This document shows, piece by piece, positions 28,327-37,257 of a stretch of DNA of 64,000 nucleotides. The stretch spans positions 1 to 64,000 of the forward strand of contig JAJDEW010000151.1 in NCBI GenBank assembly GCA_029259595.1, written 5' to 3'. The position numbers were made by a program, and so were the translations under genes. Under the pieces are notes generated by a model. The model had not been told where the DNA came from and did not search any database. It saw only the letters and a program-made list of their open reading frames with translations. Each line of letters begins with the position of its first letter. Within the stretch, counting starts at the first letter, position 1. The DNA is from Planctomycetota bacterium (GTDB lineage: Bacteria > Planctomycetota > UBA1135 > GCA-002686595).

Positions 28327-29345
28327 CCGCGCTTGGGTCCGCCCTCGTAGGCGCGCACGATCTGCTCGACCAACGGGTGACGGACGATGTCGGAGGCCGT
28401 GAACTCCGCGAAGCCGATCCCGGCGAACCCGCGCAGGAGCCGGATGGCGTCGATCAGGCCGTTCTTCGTGCTATCGGGGAGGTCGGACTGGTTGGGGTCG
28501 CCCGTGACGACGACGGTCGAGCCCTCGCCCATGCGGGTCAGGAACATCTTCATCTGCGAAACGGTCGTGTTCTGGGCCTCGTCGAGGATCACGAAGGCGT
28601 TCGCGAGCGTTCGACCGCGCATGTAGGCGAGCGGCGCGATCTCGATGACGCCCGCCTGTTCGAGCCGTGCGACGTCCTCGAAACCCACCAGGTCGAAGAG
28701 CGCGTCGTAGACCGGTCGCATGTATGGATTCAGCTTGGCCTGAACATCGCCGGGTAGAAAGCCCAGGCGTTCGCCCGCCTCGACCACCGGGCGCGTGATG
28801 ATCAGACGCCGACAAGCTCCATCGCGCAGGGCGCGCACCGCCGCGACGACGGCGAGGAAGGTCTTGCCCGTGCCGGCCGGACCGCTCCCGAAGGTGAGCG
28901 CGTTCTCCTCGATCGCCTCGAGATAGCGGCGCTGGTTCTGTCCGCGCGGCTCGACGGCGCGCGCGCGCAGGACGTGCTTCTTCGGTGAACCGCCGCCCGC
29001 CACCTGCGCCACGGCCCGCAGGGATTCCGCGCCGTAGCTCGAGAGCCCGCCCACGTCCTGCGGCGGACCGTCGCTGCGCGCCGCCGGTTCGTCCGCGCGC
29101 AGAAGGATCTTCTCGATCTGCCCGGCGTCGAGCGCGCGCCCCTTGCGCAGCTTGCCGAGCAAGTGCTCCACGCGCCGCTGGGCCTCGCCCACGTCGCTGT
29201 CCGGACCCTTCAGGCGCAGGTTTCCTCCGCGCGTGTAGATCTCGATGTCCAGCGCCTGACGCAGGAGCTTCGCATTGCGGTCGTACGGACCGAGGACCTG
29301 GACGGCTTCATCGTGCGAACGGAGCGGGATGGTGACTTCGGCCAT
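28323..29345 (-). CDS. phoH: PhoH-like ATPase
   Basis: The 340 aa protein has a Walker A motif 'FGSGPAGTGKTFLAV' near residue 137, Walker B 'NAFVILDEAQNTT' near 240 and 'VVVTGDPNQSDLP' near 270, all typical of PhoH P-loop ATPases that act as putative RNA helicases with YbeY. The N-terminal 100 residues carry the small KH-like region seen in PhoL-type members ('LDIEIYTRGGNLRLKG'). The ATG at 29345 (MAEVTIPLRS) was chosen; the frame runs further upstream but those residues look noncoding. It sits between cdsA (34-nt gap) and ybeY (4-nt overlap). Confidence 0.93.
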   Translation of the reverse strand: MAEVTIPLRSHDEAVQVLGPYDRNAKLLRQALDIEIYTRGGNLRLKGPDSDVGEAQRRVEHLLGKLRKGRALDAGQIEKILLRADEPAARSDGPPQDVGGLSSYGAESLRAVAQVAGGGSPKKHVLRARAVEPRGQNQRRYLEAIEENALTFGSGPAGTGKTFLAVVAAVRALRDGACRRLIITRPVVEAGERLGFLPGDVQAKLNPYMRPVYDALFDLVGFEDVARLEQAGVIEIAPLAYMRGRTLANAFVILDEAQNTTVSQMKMFLTRMGEGSTVVVTGDPNQSDLPDSTKNGLIDAIRLLRGFAGIGFAEFTASDIVRHPLVEQIVRAYEGGPKRG

Positions 29346-29379
29346 GGTCGGTCCAGGATCACGCGTCGTTGGACGCGCG

Positions 29380-30243
29380 TCAATCGAGGGCGGGAAAGAG
29401 CCAGGGCCAGACGGCGAGGCCGACGGGCACAGCGACGAGCAGACTGTCCACGACATCGAGGACGCCTCCGGAGGCGCCGACCAGGCCGCTCGAGTCCTTG
29501 ACGCCCGCGCGTCGCTTCACGACGCTCTCGATCAGATCGCCGGCCTGGGCGCCGAGGTTCACGAGCCCCCCGAAGAGCGCCGCGCCCAGGAGGCCGTAGC
29601 GCCCGGCGGGCAGTCCACCCAGGGCCGCAAAGGCGAGCCCGGTGGCGATTCCTCCGCCCAGCGAGGCCACGCAACCCGCGGTGGTCTTGTTCGGACTGAT
29701 CGTCGAAAAGGGGTGCGAGCGCCCGATCGAGCGGCCGACGAAGTAGCCGAAGTTGTCCCCGATCTTCGAGAGCACGATGAGCGCCCCGAGGGCCCAAACG
29801 CCGAAGACGAGGTCGTAGAGCGCGAGCGCGAACAGGGGCGGAAAGGCCCAGACGGCCTGGAGCAAGGCCGGGCGCAGCGGCGCACCGGGTTGGGTATCGG
29901 GAGGAGCACGGAACAACCCGCCGAGCAACGCGCCGGCGAGCGCGGCGCCGACGAGCAACGCATAGTCGTCGAGGAGCCCCGCGGAGCCCGCCGCCGGCGG
30001 CTCCAGCGCCAGTCTGTAGGCCAGCAGCGCGGAGGCGACGGCCGTCGCCAACAGGCCCCCCGCCAGGGCACGGCCGAGACCGAGTTCGCGGAACTCCCCC
30101 ATGCGCGCGAGCTCCCACGCCACCAGCCCGCCGGCCAGCGCACCGAAGAGCCAGGCGATCACACCGGGCACGAAGTGATCCAACCAGAGCGCGAAAAGAA
30201 CCCCGGCGGCGAGCGAAAGGCCGGTCAGGATGCGTCGACGCAT
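29380..30243 (-). CDS. cdsA: Phosphatidate cytidylyltransferase
   Basis: The 287 aa integral membrane protein has about eight hydrophobic segments and the CDP-alcohol family signature 'SVVKRRAGVKDSSGLVGASGGVLDVVDS' region near residues 236-263, close to the canonical S-x(3)-KR-x(4)-KD-x(5)-GHGG-x(2)-DR-x-D. The usual 'PGHGG' reads 'GASGG' here. 'KIGDNFGYFVGR' near 158 and 'ISPNKTTAG' near 178 are also typical. It makes CDP-diacylglycerol from phosphatidate and CTP. It lies 6 nt downstream of uppS, in the familiar uppS-cdsA order, so lipid carrier and phospholipid synthesis are co-transcribed. Confidence 0.9.
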   Translation of the reverse strand: MRRRILTGLSLAAGVLFALWLDHFVPGVIAWLFGALAGGLVAWELARMGEFRELGLGRALAGGLLATAVASALLAYRLALEPPAAGSAGLLDDYALLVGAALAGALLGGLFRAPPDTQPGAPLRPALLQAVWAFPPLFALALYDLVFGVWALGALIVLSKIGDNFGYFVGRSIGRSHPFSTISPNKTTAGCVASLGGGIATGLAFAALGGLPAGRYGLLGAALFGGLVNLGAQAGDLIESVVKRRAGVKDSSGLVGASGGVLDVVDSLLVAVPVGLAVWPWLFPALD

Positions 30244-30249
30244 GCGCGG

Positions 30250-31023
30250 CTACTTGGCCACGCGCTCGGGCGGTGACGGGCGATCGGCGACGAGGCCGCC
30301 GTACTTGCGAACGCGTCGTGCGTAGTCCGAGAGGGCCTCCAGGAGCTCCTGCTTGCGGAACTCGGGCCAGCACTTCGAAGCGACGTAGATCTCCGAATAC
30401 GAGGCCTGCCAGAGCAGGAAGTTCGAGAGCCGCATCTCGCCGGCCGTTCGGATCAAGAGGTCCGGATCGGGCGTCTCGGGATCGTAGAGGTAGCGCCGCA
30501 GAGTCTCGTCGCCGATGTCGGCGACGGCGAGCTCGCCACGTTCGACGTCCTCCGCCAGCCGCTTCACCGCATCGGCGATCTCCGTACGACCACCGTAGGA
30601 CAGCGCGAGCCGCAGACACATCCCCGGGTTGGCGGCCGTGAGCTCCTCGGTCTCGCGCAGCACGCGCCGGGCCTCGGTCGGGAGATCGTCCAGGCGTCCG
30701 ATGCCACGCAACCGCACGTCGTTCTTCATCAGCGTCGGACGCTCGTCGACCAGGTAGCGGCGCAGCAGGCGCATGAGGTAGCGCACCTCGACCCGCGGCC
30801 GCTTCCAGTTCTCGACGCTGAAGGCGTAGAGCGTGAGGCTCTTGACGCCCATGCGAGCGCTCTCTGTCGTGATCTCACGTACGGAGCCGATGCCCTCGCG
30901 ATGCCCGAAGACCCGGCGCATCCCGCGCTCCTGGGCCCAGCGGCCATTGCCATCCATGATGATGGCGATGTGCTCGGGAAAGGGACCTCCGAGGTCGGGG
31001 CGGCGGATCTCCTCGATCGCCAC
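30250..31023 (-). CDS. uppS: Undecaprenyl diphosphate synthase (cis-prenyltransferase)
   Basis: The 257 aa protein contains all cis-prenyltransferase blocks: 'HIAIIMDGNGRWAQERGM' near residue 18 (catalytic Asp in MDGNGRW), 'GHREGIGSVRE', 'LTLYAFSVENWKRP' near 64, 'ALSYGGRTEI' near 145, and 'DPDLLIRTAGEMRLSNFLLWQASYSEIY' near 190. It builds the C55 carrier lipid for peptidoglycan and LPS. The start is GTG at 31023, with a GGGGGAT sequence upstream, and it sits 1 nt after the purA stop. The longer open frame upstream overlaps purA and is rejected. It is followed by cdsA. Confidence 0.93.
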   Translation of the reverse strand: MAIEEIRRPDLGGPFPEHIAIIMDGNGRWAQERGMRRVFGHREGIGSVREITTESARMGVKSLTLYAFSVENWKRPRVEVRYLMRLLRRYLVDERPTLMKNDVRLRGIGRLDDLPTEARRVLRETEELTAANPGMCLRLALSYGGRTEIADAVKRLAEDVERGELAVADIGDETLRRYLYDPETPDPDLLIRTAGEMRLSNFLLWQASYSEIYVASKCWPEFRKQELLEALSDYARRVRKYGGLVADRPSPPERVAK

Positions 31024-31024
31024 G

Positions 31025-32308
31025 TCAAATCCCCCGTGGAATGACCTGATCGCGCTCGGGACCGACGGACAGCAACACGATGGGCGTGCCAACCGCCTCT
31101 TCGACCCATTCGACGTAGGCGCGCGCCGCCTGCGGCAGGTCCTCGTAGCGCCGTACGCCCGTGATGTCCTCTTTCCAGCCCGGGCGCTTCTCCAACACGA
31201 CCTCGATGCCGTCGAGCGACGGGAGCGAGGCGGGATACTCCGCGTAGCGTTCGCCGCGCGCTTCGTAGGCGACCGCCACGGGGATCTCCTCGAAGGACGT
31301 CAGCACGTCCAGGTTCGTCATGACCCAGCCGTCGGCGCCGTTCAGTTCGAGCGTGTAGCGCGCGGAGACGGCATCGAACCAACCGCAGCGTCGGGGGCGT
31401 CCCGTCGTCGCGCCGTATTCACAGCCCAGCTCGCGCAAGCGTTCGCCCTGCGCACCGTGGTCCTCGGACGGGAACGGCCCCTCGCCCACGCGCGTGCAAT
31501 AGGCCTTGGCGATACCGATCGCGCGATCGATCTTGCTCGGCGGAAAGCCGGCTCCCGGACCGATGCCACCGACGCCCGTGTTCGACGAGGTGACGTAGGG
31601 ATAGGTGCCGTGATCGAGGTCGAGCAGCATCCCTTGCGCGCCCTCAAACAGGATCGAGCGGCCTTCGGCATAGGAACGACGCAGGAGGGCGCCGGTGTCG
31701 CGCACGAAGGGCGCCAAGCGCTCGCCGATGGCCGCGTAGCGCTGGAAGCTCTGCTCGAGGTCGAAGGGCTCTTCGCCGTGGACCTTCGCAATCCACGCGT
31801 TCTTCTCGATCAGCGTCGCCTCGAGTCGCTCGCGGAAACGGTCCGCGTCGAGCAGGTCCCCGACGCGCAGCCCCGTCCGCGAGCACTTGTCGGCGTAGGC
31901 CGGACCGATGCCGCGGCCGGTCGTTCCGATCCGCCCCGTCCCCTTCCAGCGCTCGGACAGGATGTCGAGTCGCTTGTGGTGCTCGAGGATCAGGTGGGCC
32001 CCCGCGGAAACGACCAGATTGGAGCCGTCGACGGCGATCCCGCGCTGGCGCAGACCGTCCACCTCTTCGAGCAGGACGAGCGGGTCGACGGCGACGCCGT
32101 TGCCGATCACGTTGATCTTGCCGGGATGGAGGATCCCGGACGGGATCAGGTGCAGGACGTACTTCTCGTCCGCGACGACGACGGTGTGACCGGCATTCGC
32201 GCCGCCTTGGTAACGGGCGACGATGTCGGCCTCACGCGCGAGGCGGTCGATGATCTTGCCTTTGCCCTCGTCGCCCCATTGGGCTCCGAAGACGCTCGTG
32301 GAGGGCAT
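31025..32308 (-). CDS. purA: Adenylosuccinate synthetase
   Basis: The 427 aa protein begins with the P-loop-like 'FGAQWGDEGKGKIIDRLA' at residue 7. It carries 'GGANAGHTVV' near 36, 'GIGPAYADKCSRTGLRVGDL' near 135, 'LFEGAQGMLLDLDHGTYPYVTSSN' near 215 and 'TTGRPRRCGWFD' near 298. It converts IMP and aspartate to adenylosuccinate using GTP in AMP synthesis. It is the first gene of the operon with uppS, cdsA, phoH and ybeY; the 169-nt upstream gap before the hydantoinase-B-type gene should hold the promoter. Confidence 0.96.
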   Translation of the reverse strand: MPSTSVFGAQWGDEGKGKIIDRLAREADIVARYQGGANAGHTVVVADEKYVLHLIPSGILHPGKINVIGNGVAVDPLVLLEEVDGLRQRGIAVDGSNLVVSAGAHLILEHHKRLDILSERWKGTGRIGTTGRGIGPAYADKCSRTGLRVGDLLDADRFRERLEATLIEKNAWIAKVHGEEPFDLEQSFQRYAAIGERLAPFVRDTGALLRRSYAEGRSILFEGAQGMLLDLDHGTYPYVTSSNTGVGGIGPGAGFPPSKIDRAIGIAKAYCTRVGEGPFPSEDHGAQGERLRELGCEYGATTGRPRRCGWFDAVSARYTLELNGADGWVMTNLDVLTSFEEIPVAVAYEARGERYAEYPASLPSLDGIEVVLEKRPGWKEDITGVRRYEDLPQAARAYVEWVEEAVGTPIVLLSVGPERDQVIPRGI

Positions 32309-32477
32309 GTGTTCGCGAAGAGGTACGGGTCGAACCGTGGGCCCGGAATCGATGGGCTCCGAGCGAAGGGGGGATTCTCGCCGCCGGTCGGAACGCGAAC
32401 AACCCCAGGGGTGGGAATCCGGGCCCGAGGCGACGACGGAAGGCCGTCGGGGTGTGCGCGGCTGCGTCCGAGGTCGG

Positions 32478-34061
32478 CTACGAGCGACCGTGGGCGCCGC
32501 CGCCGGGGGTGAAGAGGGTCAACACCGAACCGGCCGGGAGCACACGGGTGAACGTCGCCGGCAGCGGCTTGGCCGAGCGTGCACCGGGGAGGCGCAGGCG
32601 AACCCGGCCGGGAGCTCCTGCGCCGCCACCCGCGAGTCCCCAGGGGCCCTGACGCGAACGCTCGGAGACGAAGGCGACGTGCGTCGGGCCCGTGAACAGG
32701 AGCTCCTTTCTCATCCCGTCCCCGCCCGGACGCCGCCCCTTGCCCCCCGAGTCGCGCCGGACGCCGAGGGAGAGCACGCGCACCGGATAGACGGATTCGA
32801 GCTCCTCGATCGGGGTGTTGCGCGTGTTGGTCATGTGAGTCTGAACCGCCGAGGTCCCCGCGCGCCGGGGTCCTGCCCCCGCCCCGCCCGCGATCGTCTC
32901 GTAGGAGACGAAGGGACCGCGCGACCCCTCGCCGCCGAAAGTCAGGTTGCTCATCGTGCCGGAGCTGGCGGCCGGGATCCGCTCGGGCAGGGCTTGCGCC
33001 AGGGCACCCAACAGCGTGTCGACGATGCGCTGGCTGGTCTCGACGTTTCCGGCCGCGACACCGGAAGGGTAGCTCGCGTCGACCAGCGTGCCCGCGCGCG
33101 TGCGAACCTCGAGGCAACGCAGGATTCCGTCGTTCGTGGGTGTGCCGGGCGGGAGCAGCGCGCGCACGACGTAGAAGACGGCGGACACGGTGACGGCCAG
33201 CGTCGTGTTCAACGGGCTCGCGGGCACGCGATCCGTCGCGCTGAAGTCGCACACGAGCTTGCGCCCGCCCTTCTCGAGCCGCAGCCGGATGTAGGCCGGC
33301 TCGCCGGCCACGCCGGTCTCCAGCTCGTCCTCGAAGCTCCACGAACCGTTCGGCATCGAAGCGAAGAGCTCACCGGTCAGGCGCTCGGTCCAGTCCATGA
33401 GCTCGGCACCGCGCCTGTGCACCTCGTCGGCCCCGTGTTCCTGGGCCATCTCCACGAGACGCCGCGCACCGATCTTGTTCGTCGACCACTGCGCGAGCAG
33501 GTCGCCCTCACGCTCCTCGGGAACGCGCATGTTCGCGAGCACGAGGGCCAGGACGTCGCGTTGGATCTCGCCGCCGCGGACGAGCCGCACCGGAGGCAGG
33601 CGCAAGCCCTCGCCATGGACGTCGAGCGTCGGCCCCATCGAGCCGGGATGCGCTCCGCCGACGTCGGCGTGGTGCGCGCGGTTGGCACAGTAGAAGTCCG
33701 GAACGCCACCCTTCGAGAGGTACACCGGCGAGACCAGCGTGATGTCCGGGAGGTGCGTGCCCCCGGAATACGGATCGTTCAGGATCACGGCGTCGCCCGG
33801 CTCCATCGCCACGCTCTCGATGGCCGCGCGAACACTCATCGGGGTCGATCCGAGGTGAACGGGCAGGTGTGAAGCCTGACCGATCATCCGACCCTGCTCA
33901 TCGAACAGCGCACACGAGAAGTCGCGCCGCTCGCGGATGTTCGGCGAAAACGACGCGCGCATCAGCGCGGCGCCCATCTCCTCCGCTGCGGCCGCGAAGA
34001 GGTGGTGGAAGACGTCCAGACGAACCGGGTCGAACTTCCGCTGCCCGCGCGAGCGGGTCAC
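32478..34061 (-). CDS. Hydantoinase B/oxoprolinase family protein (HyuB type)
   Basis: The 527 aa protein matches the HyuB/N-methylhydantoinase B family: 'FSPNIRERRDFSCALFDEQGRMIGQASHLPVHLG' (residues about 38-72), 'LNDPYSGGTHLPDITLVSPV' near 94 and 'CANRAHHADVGGAHPGSM' near 125. The C-terminal part has 'GGEGSRGPFVSYETIAGGAGAGPRRAG' and 'THMTNTRNTPIEELE'. These enzymes use ATP to open hydantoin or 5-oxoproline rings together with a HyuA subunit. No HyuA gene is adjacent, which is unusual. The start is GTG at 34061, overlapping the stop of the GspK-like gene (GTGA), so it is co-translated with secretion genes, an odd partnership. Confidence 0.88.
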   Translation of the reverse strand: MTRSRGQRKFDPVRLDVFHHLFAAAAEEMGAALMRASFSPNIRERRDFSCALFDEQGRMIGQASHLPVHLGSTPMSVRAAIESVAMEPGDAVILNDPYSGGTHLPDITLVSPVYLSKGGVPDFYCANRAHHADVGGAHPGSMGPTLDVHGEGLRLPPVRLVRGGEIQRDVLALVLANMRVPEEREGDLLAQWSTNKIGARRLVEMAQEHGADEVHRRGAELMDWTERLTGELFASMPNGSWSFEDELETGVAGEPAYIRLRLEKGGRKLVCDFSATDRVPASPLNTTLAVTVSAVFYVVRALLPPGTPTNDGILRCLEVRTRAGTLVDASYPSGVAAGNVETSQRIVDTLLGALAQALPERIPAASSGTMSNLTFGGEGSRGPFVSYETIAGGAGAGPRRAGTSAVQTHMTNTRNTPIEELESVYPVRVLSLGVRRDSGGKGRRPGGDGMRKELLFTGPTHVAFVSERSRQGPWGLAGGGAGAPGRVRLRLPGARSAKPLPATFTRVLPAGSVLTLFTPGGGAHGRS

Positions 34062-35596
34062 CGCCGCTCGTCCGGATAGTCGAGCACCTCGATCGGCACG
34101 TAGTCGAGTACCTCCCAGCGGATGATCGGGACGATGTCGACCGTGCCCTCGGCGTCCGTGCGGCGCCAGACGACGGAACGCACCGTCCTGATCAGCCCAC
34201 GCCCTTCTTCTTCCTCGAGCTCGAGCTGCCTGCGATCGGCCTGAATCGGGGCGTCGTCCTGCATGCCGGTCGGGCGTCGAACCGTGATGTAGATCGAGAA
34301 GATCTCGCTCTTGACGTCCAGCAGGTTGCTCAGCTCGGTCTGCTGGATCGGCTCGAGGTCGGTCCAGCCATCGATCTCGTTGAGCTCCTCGAGCGAAGCG
34401 AAGAACTGCTTCACGATGATCTCCTCACCGTACTCGTCGAGCGCGGGCTCCTCGTTCTCCTCCGCGTCCTCGTCCTCCTCGTTGCGGTACTCGAGCACGT
34501 CCTGCCAGAAGCCACGCGGCATGTCGCGCGAGTCCATCAGCGCGTCGAGGACCGCGAGCGGGGCCGTGTTGATGTTGACCGCGATGCCTCGCTTGCCGCT
34601 CCCGGCCTCGGTGCCGGCGGCCGTCGGATCCGCGCCACCCTGGGAGTCCGGGAGCTGGCCGGAGCCCGTATCGAGAAGCGGATCCTCCTCTTCGTCGTCC
34701 TCGTCGGGATTCGCTTCCTCGTCGTCCTCGGGGTCGAGCGCGTTGCCGCCCTCTTGCGTGGGGTCAGCGGGCTGTGCCTCCTGGTCGGCGCGCGTCGTCA
34801 CGGAGGTCCAGACGGTCAGGAAGGAGCCGAGCGAATGGACCGCCTCGCCGTACTCGTCGCGGTAGTCGCGAAAGAGGTCCTCGGTGAAGACCTCGGGGTC
34901 GATCGCCAAAAACTCGCGCAGGCTGAGGGGCAGCCCGATGTTCTCCTCGTCCTCGTCGTCCGAGCGCAGGATCGGCTTCGGCAGGACCATGTCGCGTCGT
35001 CGTGTGACGAACTCGACGATCAGGTCCGCCATCTTGCCGGCATCGCCCGGGTCGATCTCTGCCGCGGTGCCCTTGCGGGAGTTCTCGATGACGCGCGCGA
35101 GGCGGTTGCGCGCCTTCTCGGCCTCGTCCTCGTCCTCGGTCAGGATCTGCAGCAGGTTGAACTTGCTGTCCTCGTCCTGGATGAAGATGCGCACGCGCAG
35201 CTCGTTCATCTCCGTCCGTTGCGGACGGGCCCAGTCGTCCTCCTTCGAGTCCGTCGGGCCGCCACCGCCTGCCGCCCCATCGAGGCCGCCGGAACCGGCG
35301 CCGGGCAGCCCACCCGCTGCAGCTGGGTCACTCGCGCCGCCGCCCCCACCGGCTCCCGCCTCTCCGTCGGCCTTCAGGTCCTCGTAGACCTGCAGGAGCA
35401 CGGACTCGATCGTCTCGTCCATCAGGCGCAGCGTCTCCTCGTTGCGCGAGACGCGCGCGTCCGTACTGGTCGAGATCGAGATCTGGAACACGATCAGGAC
35501 GAGAACGAACATGACCAGGAGGGACAACAGGAGGGCGGCGCCGCGGCGCGCGCGCGGCGCTCTCTGAGGGCCAATCGAGGCGAAAAGGGGCTGCAT
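34058..35596 (-). CDS. GspK-like type II secretion minor pseudopilin with acidic inserts
   Basis: The 512 aa protein has a basic N-terminus, then the pseudopilin-like membrane helix 'AALLLSLLVMFVLVLIVFQIS' (residues about 19-39). The body has the GspK features 'IQDEDSKFNLLQIL' near 138 and 'VNINTAPLAVLDALM' near 335. Two highly acidic low-complexity inserts stand out: a Gly/Ala/Pro-rich one near 76-115 and an Asp/Glu-rich one near 275-320, plus 'NEEDEDAEENEEPALDEYGEE' near 362. The prepilin cleavage Gly is probably in 'ARRGAALL'. It likely caps a pseudopilus. It follows the secretin by 51 nt, but no GspE or GspF is present in the window. Confidence 0.75.
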   Translation of the reverse strand: MQPLFASIGPQRAPRARRGAALLLSLLVMFVLVLIVFQISISTSTDARVSRNEETLRLMDETIESVLLQVYEDLKADGEAGAGGGGGASDPAAAGGLPGAGSGGLDGAAGGGGPTDSKEDDWARPQRTEMNELRVRIFIQDEDSKFNLLQILTEDEDEAEKARNRLARVIENSRKGTAAEIDPGDAGKMADLIVEFVTRRRDMVLPKPILRSDDEDEENIGLPLSLREFLAIDPEVFTEDLFRDYRDEYGEAVHSLGSFLTVWTSVTTRADQEAQPADPTQEGGNALDPEDDEEANPDEDDEEEDPLLDTGSGQLPDSQGGADPTAAGTEAGSGKRGIAVNINTAPLAVLDALMDSRDMPRGFWQDVLEYRNEEDEDAEENEEPALDEYGEEIIVKQFFASLEELNEIDGWTDLEPIQQTELSNLLDVKSEIFSIYITVRRPTGMQDDAPIQADRRQLELEEEEGRGLIRTVRSVVWRRTDAEGTVDIVPIIRWEVLDYVPIEVLDYPDERR

Positions 35597-35647
35597 AGAG
35601 GGCTCGCGGACGACCCGGACGACAGACTCTTCCCGGCCGTCTCGACT

Positions 35648-37123
35648 TCAGAAGTCTTCGAGCTGGCCCCGCTGGACGATGCGGGGGCTGATGGCGAAGA
35701 GCACGTGCTCCCGGCTGACCTGATCGAACGTGGAACGGAAAAGGTAGCCCAGGATCGGGATGTCGCCCAGGATCGGGACCTTGTTGATCACCTTCTGGCT
35801 GCGTTCCTGGGTCAGGCCGCCGATCACGAGGGTCTGGCCGGGCTCGAGGTAAACGATCGTCTTGGCCGTGCGCGAGGCGATGACGGGGATCGTGAAGCTG
35901 TTGCCCTGATCGTCCACGAAGGCGTCCTCGAAGCCGGTGACCTGGGAGCCCTCGAGGTGGACGTCGAGCGCCAGGCTCTTCGAACCCAGCACGCGCGGAG
36001 CGATGTAGAGCTTCACCCCGACGTCCTTGTACTCGACCGTGGCCGTGAAGCCGCCGTTCGTGTTGATGCCCGAGATCTTGTAGTACGGGAAGGCCGTGGT
36101 GCTCTCGATCCGCGCCACGCCCCCGGCCCGCACCACGGTCTTCGGTCGCGACTCGATCGCGACGTTCTGCCAGCTCTGCACCGCTTCGATCAGCGCGTTG
36201 AAGGCGACCCCGTCGTGGATGCCGCCGATCGCGAGCAGGGCCTCGGTCGGGCTCGTCGAGTTGGGCAGGTTCGAGGTGAACGACTTGACGAAGTTGGCCC
36301 CTCCGAACTCCAGGGTCGGCTGGGCGGCACCGCCGCTGAAGATCGGCGTCACGCCGTAGTCGAGCGTGTCGGTCTCCGTGATCTCGATGATCTTGGCCTC
36401 GATCTCGATCTGGGGCACGCCGGCGGCGAAGAGGTTGATGAACTCCTCCGCCATCGCGAGCTTCGAGGCCGTCGCCGTCACGATGAACAGATCACCGATC
36501 TCGACGCCGGGCGCCTTCGTCGGCGGGTAGTTCTGGAGGTTGCCGTAGTTCTCGAAGTCCCACCCGGGCAACAGCACGATCTCGACCAGGTCGGGATTCG
36601 GCGGCTCCGTCTGGGCGGCGACGTCATCGAGCGTGCGCTCGCTGAAGGGGAAGGGGTGCAGGACCTTCATCAGGTCGAGCACGGCCTTGGCCTTGCCGAG
36701 CGGCATCGGAAAGGGCCGCGTGATGATCTGGCGACCGTCTTCGAGCTCGTGCACCTGGATGCGCTCGCCGAAGCGCAGGTAGGGGTTCTCTTCGACGTAG
36801 GGCACGTCGTCGAATTCGAGGTCCTCGGCCGCCACGTCCCCGGGCTCGGGGAGCGGCAGGATGTCGTCGGCGGGCAGCGGCTCGCTCGGTGGAAGCTCGT
36901 CGGCGCGGTCGACGCGCGTCCTCTGCGTCCCTTCCACGGGCTGCGCGCCGGCCTCTTCCATCGCCTTTGCGAACTCCTTCAGCGAGCCCTCGTGCGCGTC
37001 TGCCCCACGCGGTGCCAGGCACCCGCCGGCCACGAAGCCGAGGGCGACGGCTCCGAGGGCCGTCGCGGCACGGGACCGGGGACGGGTCGTCCCCAGGCCG
37101 CCGAATGCAGGGGTGGTCGGCAT
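35648..37123 (-). CDS. GspD/PilQ-type secretin lipoprotein
   Basis: The 491 aa protein starts (ATG 37123, MPTTPAFGG) with a signal peptide ending in the lipobox-like 'VALGFVAGGCLAP'. The middle has a ring-building N-domain region ('IGDLFIVTATASKLAMAEEFINLFAAGVPQIEIEAKIIEI'), and the C-terminal 220 residues are the secretin core: 'VAIESRPKTVVRAGGVARIEST', 'YKDVGVKLYIAPRV', and the terminal 'LEPGQTLVIGGLTQER' and 'VPILGDIPILGYLFRS'. It would form an outer-membrane channel. It is shorter than a full GspD, with few N-domains. An upstream in-frame TTG adds ten residues and cannot be excluded. It is coupled to the GspK-like gene. Confidence 0.85.
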   Translation of the reverse strand: MPTTPAFGGLGTTRPRSRAATALGAVALGFVAGGCLAPRGADAHEGSLKEFAKAMEEAGAQPVEGTQRTRVDRADELPPSEPLPADDILPLPEPGDVAAEDLEFDDVPYVEENPYLRFGERIQVHELEDGRQIITRPFPMPLGKAKAVLDLMKVLHPFPFSERTLDDVAAQTEPPNPDLVEIVLLPGWDFENYGNLQNYPPTKAPGVEIGDLFIVTATASKLAMAEEFINLFAAGVPQIEIEAKIIEITETDTLDYGVTPIFSGGAAQPTLEFGGANFVKSFTSNLPNSTSPTEALLAIGGIHDGVAFNALIEAVQSWQNVAIESRPKTVVRAGGVARIESTTAFPYYKISGINTNGGFTATVEYKDVGVKLYIAPRVLGSKSLALDVHLEGSQVTGFEDAFVDDQGNSFTIPVIASRTAKTIVYLEPGQTLVIGGLTQERSQKVINKVPILGDIPILGYLFRSTFDQVSREHVLFAISPRIVQRGQLEDF

Positions 37124-37257
37124 GGTCGCTGTGGGCGCAAGGCCCGGGAGCAAAGTCCTAGCGAAACCCCACCCCGCATGCGAGGCCCCCGAACCTGGAA
37201 TTCCCGCGCGGTGCGCCTTCCTCGCACCGCCCGGAGCCGACCCCGAACGGGCGGCGT

